Shown here piece after piece: positions 1-4,917 of a DNA stretch of 11,249 nucleotides. The notes under the pieces are model-generated. The model worked only from the letters and a program-made list of their open reading frames with translations, made no database searches and was not told the DNA's origin. This stretch comes from an uncultured Petrimonas sp. (GTDB taxonomy: Bacteria; Bacteroidota; Bacteroidia; Bacteroidales; Dysgonomonadaceae), in contig CAKTUP010000065.1 in the NCBI GenBank assembly GCA_934621705.1, positions 1 through 11,249 on the forward strand, in the 5' to 3' direction. The first letter of the stretch is position 1. Each line of letters opens with the position of its first letter. A program made the position numbers and the translations under genes.

Positions 1-98
1 TCCATCATCCATCACCCATCACCCAGCACCCATCATTCATCACCCATCATCCATCATCCATCATCCATCATCCATCATCCATCATCCATCATCCATCA
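1..98. repeat. Heptanucleotide tandem array (TCCATCA)x14
   Basis: Fourteen contiguous 7-bp units fill bases 1-98 exactly. Units 1, 2 and 8-14 are TCCATCA; units 3, 5 and 7 are CCCATCA, unit 4 is CCCAGCA and unit 6 is TTCATCA. The seven perfect units at 50-98 are next to the alkD start, while the degenerate units are farther away, which suggests recent expansion at the gene-proximal end. The array probably continues left of the window. On the plus strand it contains no stop codon in any frame and no ATG. On the minus strand each consensus unit carries a TGA. It ends 8 bp before the ATG at 107, where the promoter or 5' leader would be expected. Slippage could change leader length, but no effect can be shown from sequence. 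Confidence 0.95.
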
Positions 99-106
99 GA
101 ATATTT

Positions 107-805
107 ATGACAGCAAAAACAGTTAAACAACAACTCCTCGCCTTCGGTAACCCCGAAAAAGCGAAGCACGCCACCTATTTTTTTAAAACCGGAAAGGGGC
201 AATATGGCGAGGGCGACCGGTTTATCGGTTGCACCGTGCCCGAATCGCGAAGCGTGGCGAAAGCCAACAAAAACCTTTCGTTTGAAGAGTTGAAGAAACT
301 GTTGAGCGACGAATATCACGAGTGCCGGTTTTGCGCCTTGATCATTTTGGGCGAGCAGTTTAAAAAAGCCGATATCGCCACGCGCGAGAAGATTTTTGAT
401 TTTTATCTTGCCAATACGCACGGGATCAACAATTGGGATTTGGTGGACGTTTCGGCTTACACCATTGCCGGTGAATGGCTGCTGGACAAGGATCGGTCAG
501 TTTTGTATCAATTGGCGGAAAGCGAAAACCTTTGGGAACAACGCATAGCGGTTGTTTCCACCCTAGCATTTATCCGAAAAAACGATTTGGCCGACGTCTT
601 GAAATTATCCGAAAAATTCCTCACGCATCGCCACGACCTCATGCACAAAGCCTGCGGCTGGATGTTGCGCGAGGCCGGCAAACGCGACGAAAAAACATTG
701 ACGGATTTCTTAGACAAACACTATCTGAATATGCCCCGAACGATGCTGCGATACGCCATCGAGAGACTATCGCCCCAACAACGGGAATTTTATATGCGAA
801 AATGA
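107..805 (+). CDS. DNA alkylation repair protein, AlkD-like HEAT-repeat glycosylase
   Basis: A 232-residue cytoplasmic protein, close to the usual AlkD length. The family excises positively charged alkylated purines (3-methyladenine, 7-methylguanine) using a HEAT-like helical solenoid without base flipping. The signature blocks are in order: a GCTVPESRSVAK segment near 41-52 matching the usual G-V-P-R region, NNWDLVD at 108-114, LWEQRIAVVST at 142-152, HDLMHKACGWMLRE at 176-189 and MPRTMLRYAIER near the C-terminus. W110, D114, R146 and W185 appear to correspond to the DNA-contacting Trp, catalytic Asp, Arg and Trp of characterised AlkD (position matching by eye). The ATG at 107 gives a natural family N-terminus; the frame is open through the upstream repeat but has no earlier ATG. 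No Shine-Dalgarno sequence is visible. It overlaps the next gene by 4 bp (ATGA), so the two are probably co-transcribed and translationally coupled. Substrate preference is inferred from the family. Confidence 0.9.
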   Translation: MTAKTVKQQLLAFGNPEKAKHATYFFKTGKGQYGEGDRFIGCTVPESRSVAKANKNLSFEELKKLLSDEYHECRFCALIILGEQFKKADIATREKIFDFYLANTHGINNWDLVDVSAYTIAGEWLLDKDRSVLYQLAESENLWEQRIAVVSTLAFIRKNDLADVLKLSEKFLTHRHDLMHKACGWMLREAGKRDEKTLTDFLDKHYLNMPRTMLRYAIERLSPQQREFYMRK

Positions 806-2025
806 ATCACCAACAGTATTCTCTACCCAACGGCCTACGCATCATTCATCAGCCGTTTCCTTCGGAAATATCGTATTGCGGCGTGGCTGTAAATACCGGC
901 ACCAGAGACGAGTTCCCCGTCGAGCACGGTATGGCTCACTTTGTGGAGCACCTGCTGTTCAAAGGCACCGAAAAGCGAAAAGCGCATCACGTCATCAACC
1001 GCATGGAGAACGTGGGAGGCGAACTCAATGCCTATACCACCAAGGAAGAAACGTTTATTTATGCAACGTTTCTATCGGAATATTTCGAACGGGCAATGGA
1101 GTTGTTGAGCGACGTGGTTTTTCATTCCACATTTCCCGAAAATCAAGTTCAAAAGGAACGCGACGTTATTTTAGACGAGATAAACAGTTACCTGGATTCG
1201 CCATCGGAACTGATTTACGACGATTTTGAGAACCTGTTGTTCCAACATCACGAGATTGGGCATTATATCCTCGGAACCACCGAATCGCTGCTCAATTTCG
1301 ATAAAAAAATGATCGAAAATTTCGTGCAGCGGCAATATCATCCTTCCAATATGATTTTATTTTCTTTCGGGAAAACACCTTTTGCCAAAGTGGTTCGCCT
1401 GTGCGAAAAATATTTAAACACCACTATAAGTAATCCGTCGAAAATCAACAAGCGCGAAAAGCCGGCCGAAATTCTTCCGCAAAGGCTTCATGTGGAAAAA
1501 GATACGGCTCAAACGCACGTTATGACCGGTGCACGCACCATGAATATGTTTCATCCTCAAAGGCATTCTCTTTACCTGCTAAACTATATTTTGGGCGGAG
1601 GAGCCATCAACAGCCGGCTCAATAATTCGCTTCGCGAGAAGCACGGACTGGTGTATAACGTGGAATCTAATCTTACGTTGTACTCCGATACGGGGCTGTT
1701 TTCCGTGTATTTTGCCTGCGATAAAAAACACGTGGAGCGATGCCTGAAACTCATCGATAAAGAAATGCAAAAGCTCAGGAACGTTCCGCTAACCCCCAGC
1801 CAACTGATCACGGCCAAGCGGCAATACAAGGGGCAACTGGGCATTGCATCGGAAAACAATGAGAGTGTAGCCTTACGAATGGCCAAGAATTACTTGCACT
1901 TCAATCGTTATCATCCGCTGGATGCGGTTTTTTCCAAAATCGATGCCGTCACTTCAAAGGAATTGCAGGAACTGGCAGAAGAATTGTTGACGGCAGAAAA
2001 TTTCTTTCAGCTTCGTTATACGTGA
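802..2025 (+). CDS. M16 family zinc metallopeptidase (insulinase/processing peptidase type)
   Basis: A 407-residue protein with the two-lobe M16 architecture in one chain: an N-terminal catalytic M16 domain (about 1-150) and a C-terminal M16_C domain (about 165-350). The inverted zinc motif HxxEH is intact (H46-F-V-E49-H50), and a distal Glu in KERDVILDEI (E126, possibly E119) supplies the third ligand. The C-terminal lobe carries the R/Y pair typical of the family (R278 and Y285 in LREKHGLVY), which in relatives helps hold the substrate strand. There is no signal peptide, so it is probably cytoplasmic and degrades or processes peptides. Length fits the single-unit bacterial PqqL/YmxG-like group that often works as a dimer. 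The frame is open from 475, but the true start is the ATG at 802: the protein begins at the conserved LPNGLRI region there, and the extra upstream residues only shadow the alkylation-repair gene. Start and upstream stop overlap as ATGA. Confidence 0.92.
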   Translation: MNHQQYSLPNGLRIIHQPFPSEISYCGVAVNTGTRDEFPVEHGMAHFVEHLLFKGTEKRKAHHVINRMENVGGELNAYTTKEETFIYATFLSEYFERAMELLSDVVFHSTFPENQVQKERDVILDEINSYLDSPSELIYDDFENLLFQHHEIGHYILGTTESLLNFDKKMIENFVQRQYHPSNMILFSFGKTPFAKVVRLCEKYLNTTISNPSKINKREKPAEILPQRLHVEKDTAQTHVMTGARTMNMFHPQRHSLYLLNYILGGGAINSRLNNSLREKHGLVYNVESNLTLYSDTGLFSVYFACDKKHVERCLKLIDKEMQKLRNVPLTPSQLITAKRQYKGQLGIASENNESVALRMAKNYLHFNRYHPLDAVFSKIDAVTSKELQELAEELLTAENFFQLRYT

Positions 2026-2139
2026 AATTTAAGACAAAAAAATCATCAGACCCTTCGCTAAGAAAAATCAAGAACAGGCCGAAGAATAAAAATAATGTTA
2101 AAAAACTGTTGAAAATTTCCACACATCCGGCATTAACGT

Positions 2140-2170
2140 TTTGAAGAAATCTTTACGCAAACTACTTTTG
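2140..2170 (+). promoter_or_regulatory. Bacteroidetes-type promoter for the barrel protein gene
   Basis: TTTG at 2140-2143, then 19 bp, then TACTTTTG at 2163-2170. This matches the Bacteroidetes primary sigma consensus (TTTG, N19-21, TAnnTTTG) in both boxes and spacing. Transcription would start near 2177, giving a leader of about 125 nt before the ATG at 2301. It lies in the 275-bp gap after the M16 gene, which otherwise shows no gene and no clear terminator for that upstream operon. Confidence 0.6.
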
Positions 2171-2259
2171 ACGCGGATTCTCGATAAAAACGCCGTTAAA
2201 TTAAACCGAAACGAACAAAAAAAATAAACGGTTGTTTAATAAGAGGAATTTAGAAACAT

Positions 2260-2267
2260 TATTTTTG
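2260..2267 (+). promoter_or_regulatory. Possible second -7 element upstream of the barrel protein gene
   Basis: TATTTTTG fits TAnnTTTG and lies 34 bp before the ATG at 2301. No TTTG is found 19-21 bp upstream; the nearest partial match is a TTG at 2232-2234, spaced too far. It could be a minor second start giving a short A/T-rich leader, or a chance match in AT-rich DNA. Confidence 0.25.
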
Positions 2268-2300
2268 AACAAACTATTTTATTAATTAAAAAATTGAATT

Positions 2301-2906
2301 ATGAAAAAATTAAGATTATCGTTAATGATTGCCATGCTGGCAATAGTTACTGCTGCAAGCGCGCAGTTGAATTTAGGAGTTAAAGGTGGGCTGAACATGT
2401 CCAATATGGTTGGAGATGAAATCAACGACAACAACATGAAATTAGGTTTCCACGTTGGTTTGGCTGCCGATTATGATTTTGCCCCCAGTATGGCTATCCA
2501 AACCGGATTGTTTTTTACAACAAAAGGATTCCAATACAAAGCGAACAGCTTGGAGTATACCGAAAACTTAATGTATCTGCAACTTCCCGTGCACTTTGCT
2601 TATAAACAAGAGGTAACTCCCGGAACTCGTATTGTATTTCATGCCGGTCCTTATGTAGCATACGGTTTGGCCGGAAAAAGAAGTTTTAAAGCAGGAAGCA
2701 TAGAAGGTTCCGGCGACAAGATTTTCGGTGACGGACTTCTTCAGTACAAACCTTTCGATGCCGGTTTAGGACTTGGCGTTGGTGCGGAATTCGGCCGCTT
2801 ACTTGTTGATGTTGGCTGGGATATGGGATTGGTTAATATCTCCAATGTGAATAATGCCAAAGTAAGAAACCAAAACGCTTATCTTTCAGTTGGTGTTAAA
2901 TTCTAA
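2301..2906 (+). CDS. Small outer-membrane beta-barrel protein (PorT/OmpW-like porin family)
   Basis: A 201-residue secreted protein. Residues 1-21 form a classic Sec signal peptide (KK, then a hydrophobic core, then ASA) with cleavage expected before Q22. The mature part starts with a GVKGGLNMSN strand, the hallmark opening of the Bacteroidetes 'outer membrane beta-barrel' family. It continues as alternating amphipathic strands rich in Gly and aromatics and ends in VGVKF, whose C-terminal Phe fits recognition by the BAM machinery. About eight strands would fit the length. The ligand or role is unknown; this family is broad, and members are usually annotated only as porin-family or PorT-family proteins. 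It stands alone, with its own upstream promoter and a strong terminator directly after it, so it is probably monocistronic. The ATG at 2301 is preceded by an A/T-rich leader without Shine-Dalgarno, as is usual in this phylum. Confidence 0.85.
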   Translation: MKKLRLSLMIAMLAIVTAASAQLNLGVKGGLNMSNMVGDEINDNNMKLGFHVGLAADYDFAPSMAIQTGLFFTTKGFQYKANSLEYTENLMYLQLPVHFAYKQEVTPGTRIVFHAGPYVAYGLAGKRSFKAGSIEGSGDKIFGDGLLQYKPFDAGLGLGVGAEFGRLLVDVGWDMGLVNISNVNNAKVRNQNAYLSVGVKF

Positions 2907-2928
2907 GCAGAATATTTTAAGGTATAAT

Positions 2929-2964
2929 AAAAACATCGCTCCGGTTTCGGGGCGATGTTTTTTT
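2929..2964 (+). terminator. Rho-independent terminator of the barrel protein gene
   Basis: A 15-bp stem pairs 2929-2943 with 2948-2962 around a GTTT loop. It contains a single T-G wobble (2940/2951) and the core AACATCGC/GCGATGTT, and runs into T residues up to 2964. It starts 22 bp after the stop codon. The outer A/T pairs make it partly bidirectional, so it could also stop minus-strand transcripts coming from the right. Confidence 0.92.
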
Positions 2965-2969
2965 GTTGA

Positions 2970-3022
2970 AAAGTGAAGCACCTTTGTCGAAGTTCCAAAC
3001 TTTGACAAAGATATTGCACTTT
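2970..3022. repeat. Long imperfect inverted repeat (two-tier hairpin)
   Basis: A 12-bp arm pair, CTTTGTCGAAGT (2982-2993) with ACTTTGACAAAG (2999-3010), closes on the loop TCCAA with one G-T pair. Outside an internal loop of 6 nt on each side, AAAGTG (2970-2975) pairs with CACTTT (3017-3022). A second, competing inverted repeat joins TTCCAAAC (2993-3000) to GTTTGGAA (3025-3032), so two alternative folds exist. No T-run follows on either strand, so it is not a standard terminator. It may be a dispersed intergenic palindrome (REP-like); copy number elsewhere cannot be seen here. Confidence 0.7.
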
Positions 3023-3034
3023 ACGTTTGGAATT

Positions 3035-3082
3035 AAAAGAGAGAGAGATGATACCGATGTGCCGCCTCATACCATCTCTCTC
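3035..3082 (-). terminator. Terminator-like hairpin, cassette 1
   Basis: On the minus strand, arm 3082-3069 (GAGAGAGATGGTAT) pairs with 3054-3041 (GTATCATCTCTCTC) over 14 bp including two G-U pairs. The loop is 14 nt. A TCTC extension and TTTT (3038-3035) follow. The T-run is the shortest of the three. On the plus strand the same arms would contain two A-C mismatches and no T-run, which points to minus-strand use. Confidence 0.55.
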
Positions 3083-3176
3083 ACGGGTGGATGGCCAAAA
3101 ACCCACCGGAAAACAAATCAAGTATCCAAAAAACTTATGCCAACGTTAGCGTATAGAATTGAAAATTAAGCATTGT

Positions 3177-3225
3177 AAAAAAAGAGAGAGATGATACCGA
3201 TGAGCCGCCCCATACCATCTCTCTC
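3177..3225 (-). terminator. Terminator-like hairpin, cassette 2
   Basis: The same 14-bp minus-strand stem with two G-U pairs (3225-3212 with 3197-3184), a 14-nt loop, and then seven T residues on the minus strand (3183-3177). This is a textbook intrinsic-terminator shape, although the lower stem is built of GA/CT repeats rather than GC-rich. Confidence 0.65.
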
Positions 3226-3327
3226 ACGGATGCATGGCTAAAATCTAATCACTAAAAAATAAACCAATTGCCTAAAAAAACGACTTATGCCCTATGTTGC
3301 CGTATAGAATCGAAAATTAAACACTCC

Positions 3328-3370
3328 AAAAAAAGAGAGAGATGATGTCAACCGCCCCATCATCTCTCTC
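3328..3370 (-). terminator. Terminator-like hairpin, cassette 3
   Basis: A perfect 13-bp stem pairs 3370-3358 with 3347-3335 around a 10-nt loop, followed by seven minus-strand T residues (3334-3328). Compared with cassettes 1 and 2, the third pair above the common stem changes from A-U to G-C, a compensatory change, and the first changes from G-U to A-U. This is the first of the three met by a transcript coming from the gene at 3620-4351. Confidence 0.7.
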
Positions 3371-3537
3371 ATACGCATGGCGAAAAAAAACACCAGAAAA
3401 CAAATACGTGAAAGAAAAGAGGATAAAATTCACAATTAAAACGGCGTATGCAATTATGATGTAATTATTGAATTTCCGCTGAAAAACAATTTTTTGCCAC
3501 CATGGCTAATCAACAATTAATAAATTATTCTAATGCA

Positions 3538-3558
3538 TCAGACGGATTATCCGTCAGA
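3538..3558. repeat. Short palindrome GACGGA-TTA-TCCGTC
   Basis: GACGGA (3541-3546) and TCCGTC (3550-3555) pair around TTA, with an A-A mismatch and then two more pairs outside. It lies 65 bp beyond the stop codon of the minus-strand gene at 3620-4351. No T-run follows on the minus strand, so it is a weak terminator candidate at best; it could be an operator or chance. Confidence 0.4.
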
Positions 3559-3571
3559 CAATTCTATTAAC

Positions 3572-3624
3572 CAACTACCAACTTCAAACTACAAACTACT
3601 AACTACTAACTACCAACTACTAAC
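3572..3624. repeat. Heptanucleotide tandem array (NAACTAC)x7
   Basis: Seven contiguous 7-bp units fill 3572-3620: CAACTAC, CAACTTC, AAACTAC, AAACTAC, TAACTAC, TAACTAC, CAACTAC, followed by a partial TAAC. On the minus strand the units read GTAGTTN, and the first one met supplies the TAG stop codon (3622-3620) of the DUF6261-like gene. The array therefore starts inside the stop codon and runs downstream. It shares the 7-bp period, though not the sequence, of the array at 1-98. Confidence 0.9.
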
Positions 3625-4351
3625 CTTCCCCCGTCTCCTCCGGACTACTTTTTTTTCGACGCTTCGCGAGATCGGCGAATTTTTTGCGTGTTACGTTGAG
3701 CAGCGAGAATATTTTATCGAACAATTCACTGTCGGAATACAGGTTTGTCATAGATTGTATGTAATTGCCATACAATTTATAGGTGTTCAACAGTTGCGAA
3801 CGGAGGCGTTTGCTTTCGTAAAAGATCCGTTCGGCCTGTTCATCGTTGCGCTTGGCAAGTTCCGTTTTGTAGGCGTTGTTGGCCTGATTTATGCGCTGCA
3901 AAATGCCACCCATAAACAAGGTGTTCAGGCTCTCTCGGGCGGCGTCATTATCCAGATCGGCAGTCAGGTTGTCTATTCCCGAGGTTTGTTGTTTATCGTT
4001 GGCTTTCACTAATTTTTTATGGATGTTCCACACAGAGTTGAGCCGGTTGTAGGCGGCTTGTTCAGCGGCATTGGCGCTTAGCGCGTGCACTTTGAGGGCG
4101 CGTCCGAAAGCCGACAGGCCTTTTTCGCGTTCCATGTCATATTCTCTGATGGCTTTTGAAAATTCGCTGTTGCGTTCGTTTTCTATATACGCTTCAAACT
4201 CGGCGCTTTGAGCGGTTAAATCGGTTATGAATTTTTGTGTGGGCGCGTCGGTAATTTCCAGTTTGTCCACATCCAGCAGGTGTTCTTTTACCAGTTGCAC
4301 CGTTTCCAAATTCGAAAGCCGCGAAGTATCCACGGTAGTTATCTTTTTCAT
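3620..4351 (-). CDS. DUF6261-like hypothetical protein
   Basis: A 243-residue, highly charged, probably all-helical protein with no signal peptide, membrane segment or catalytic motif that I can see, so probably cytoplasmic. The layout (an N-terminal Ser/Thr-rich start, a middle helix with REYDMEREKGLSAFGRALK near 69-87, a helical C-terminal half with a conserved-looking YKLYGNYIQSM, and a basic tail RKKFADLAKRRKK) resembles the Bacteroidetes-restricted family DUF6261. That assignment is from memory of the family, not a search, and no function is known for it. The ATG at 4351 is chosen because the frame starts there with MKK and a -7 match lies 58 bp upstream. It is divergent from the SusC gene and convergent with the barrel protein gene. 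Unusually, it is framed by repeats: a heptamer array starts at its stop codon and a 41-bp minisatellite lies upstream of its start. Confidence 0.75.
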   Translation of the reverse strand: MKKITTVDTSRLSNLETVQLVKEHLLDVDKLEITDAPTQKFITDLTAQSAEFEAYIENERNSEFSKAIREYDMEREKGLSAFGRALKVHALSANAAEQAAYNRLNSVWNIHKKLVKANDKQQTSGIDNLTADLDNDAARESLNTLFMGGILQRINQANNAYKTELAKRNDEQAERIFYESKRLRSQLLNTYKLYGNYIQSMTNLYSDSELFDKIFSLLNVTRKKFADLAKRRKKSSPEETGEG

Positions 4352-4409
4352 GCTGCTCTGGTTTTTAGTTTAACTATCTATGATATTGTGTTTTATGAAA
4401 ACAACGCCA

Positions 4410-4417
4410 CAAACATA
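4410..4417 (-). promoter_or_regulatory. Possible -7 element for the DUF6261-like gene
   Basis: CAAACATA on the plus strand reads TATGTTTG on the minus strand, an exact TAnnTTTG match. It would start transcription near 4403, about 50 nt before the ATG at 4351. A partial -33 (TTG at 4434-4432) is only 14 bp away, so the upstream box is poor. Confidence 0.4.
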
Positions 4418-4551
4418 ATAAAAAATACGGACAATAGAAAAAGTTTTCGAACTATTTTTTTATGTTTTACAACATATTTTGGTCGGTTTGTGATACTTCG
4501 GTGGAATTATACAAAACCGGCGGCCTTCCGGAGCAATTGCAACGGATTTAT

Positions 4552-4715
4552 ACTCGTCGGGTTTCCCGAAAGGATGAATTCTTTGGAATTGTACTCGTCG
4601 GGTTTTCCGACACGGGGAATTCTTTGGAATCACACTCGTCGGGTTTCCCGACACGGGGAATTCTGTGGAATTATACTCGTCGGATTTCCCGACGCCATAA
4701 ACTCTGTGGAATTCC
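4552..4715. repeat. Minisatellite: four tandem 41-bp units with hairpin core
   Basis: Units at 4552-4592, 4593-4633, 4634-4674 and 4675-4715 are each exactly 41 bp. Each starts ACTCGTCGG(G/A)TTT, carries a small inverted repeat (GTCGGG-TTT-CCCGAC in the best unit) and ends near TGGAAT. Against the third unit, the others match at about 35, 37 and 32 of 41 positions by hand count. Two more 41-bp steps to the left (4511-4551 and 4470-4510) keep the period and end in GGATTTAT or GGAATTAT but are strongly degenerate. There are no unique spacers, so it is not a CRISPR array. As 41 is not a multiple of 3, the open frames across it are spurious. It fills most of the gap between the divergent DUF6261-like and SusC promoters. 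Forty-one bp is close to four helical turns, which would place bound proteins on one face of the DNA (inference). Confidence 0.9.
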
Positions 4716-4820
4716 TCCCAACGGGCCATTTTATCGTGGCTTTGTGTCCGATTTGTGTGTTTTGCGAGCCGCCGAAATGTTAATTATTCCATTTCTTAAC
4801 CAATTTTTTAAAAAATCACT

Positions 4821-4828
4821 TATATTTG
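4821..4828 (+). promoter_or_regulatory. Likely -7 element of the SusC/SusD operon
   Basis: TATATTTG matches TAnnTTTG exactly and would place the transcript start near 4835, with a leader of about 83 nt before the SusC ATG at 4918. No clear TTTG lies 19-21 bp upstream (the sequence there is AT-rich), so the promoter may depend on an activator or be weak. Apart from this site and the 41-bp array I see nothing else in the 4716-4917 gap except a possible 18-codon frame at 4837-4893. Confidence 0.45.
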
Positions 4829-4917
4829 CTTCGGATATGAAACAAACACGGAATGGGAACGCTGTGGTTTCCATAAATGATACGGCAGTATAATGTATTT
4901 ATTTTTAACGAATTATT

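Larger units (their letters stand above)
3035..3394 (-). repeat. Three tandem ~145-bp cassettes, each ending in a minus-strand terminator-like hairpin
   Basis: Three diverged copies lie at offsets of 143 and 151 bp (hairpins begin at 3041, 3184 and 3335). Read on the minus strand, the conserved parts are: TTAATTTTC(A/G)ATTCTATACG then GGCATAAGT (in the first two cassettes, around 3142-3170 and 3290-3320); a T-rich segment ending in GCCAT; then a GTGAGAGAGATG stem arm; a loop containing GGCGG; the matching CATCTCTCTC arm; and a T-run. The spacer sequences between these blocks have drifted and contain indels. There is no conserved reading frame. The shape fits tandem small-RNA genes or repeated intrinsic terminators downstream of the minus-strand gene at 3620-4351. 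I see no good minus-strand TAnnTTTG promoter before each copy, so independent transcription is unproven. Confidence 0.6.

Noticed and set aside
475..801. 109-residue N-terminal extension of the M16 peptidase
   Set aside because: It is only the open frame lying over the alkylation-repair gene; the family homology starts right after the ATG at 802, which overlaps the upstream stop as ATGA.
2115..2126. DnaA-box-like sequence ATTTCCACA
   Set aside because: A single 8-of-9 match without a cluster, AT-rich unwinding region or dnaA neighbour is not evidence of an origin.
3006..3013. Minus-strand -7 match (TATCTTTG)
   Set aside because: There is no -33 box at the correct spacing, and it would only transcribe into the terminator of the barrel-protein gene; it arises from the arm of the inverted repeat.
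3001..3029. Plus-strand promoter TTTG-N17-TACGTTTG starting just before the first cassette
   Set aside because: The -7 box is perfect but the spacing is 2 bp short, the site lies within an inverted repeat, and the cassette hairpins fit minus-strand RNA much better. Not excluded.
2903..3121. Minus-strand 72-codon frame after the barrel-protein gene
   Set aside because: It runs through the terminator, the inverted repeat and the first cassette, and is not kept in the other two cassettes.
3035..3370. Integron attC sites (paired arms in tandem with spacers)
   Set aside because: No GTTRRRY core pair bounds the hairpins, the arms are GA/CT repeats, and no integrase or cassette gene is present.
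3533..4012. 159-codon plus-strand frame
   Set aside because: It begins in the heptamer array and is antisense to the DUF6261-like gene; amphipathic-looking only because it mirrors a helical protein.
4552..4715. CRISPR array
   Set aside because: The whole 41-bp unit is repeated with graded divergence; there are no unique spacers, and no cas genes are in the window.
4460..4893. Three overlapping open frames across the 41-bp array on both strands (up to 182 codons)
   Set aside because: The array period of 41 is not a multiple of 3, so every frame shows the same translated repeats in rotation (GFPTRGILWN-like). No start context, no conserved domain; an effect of stop-free repeats.
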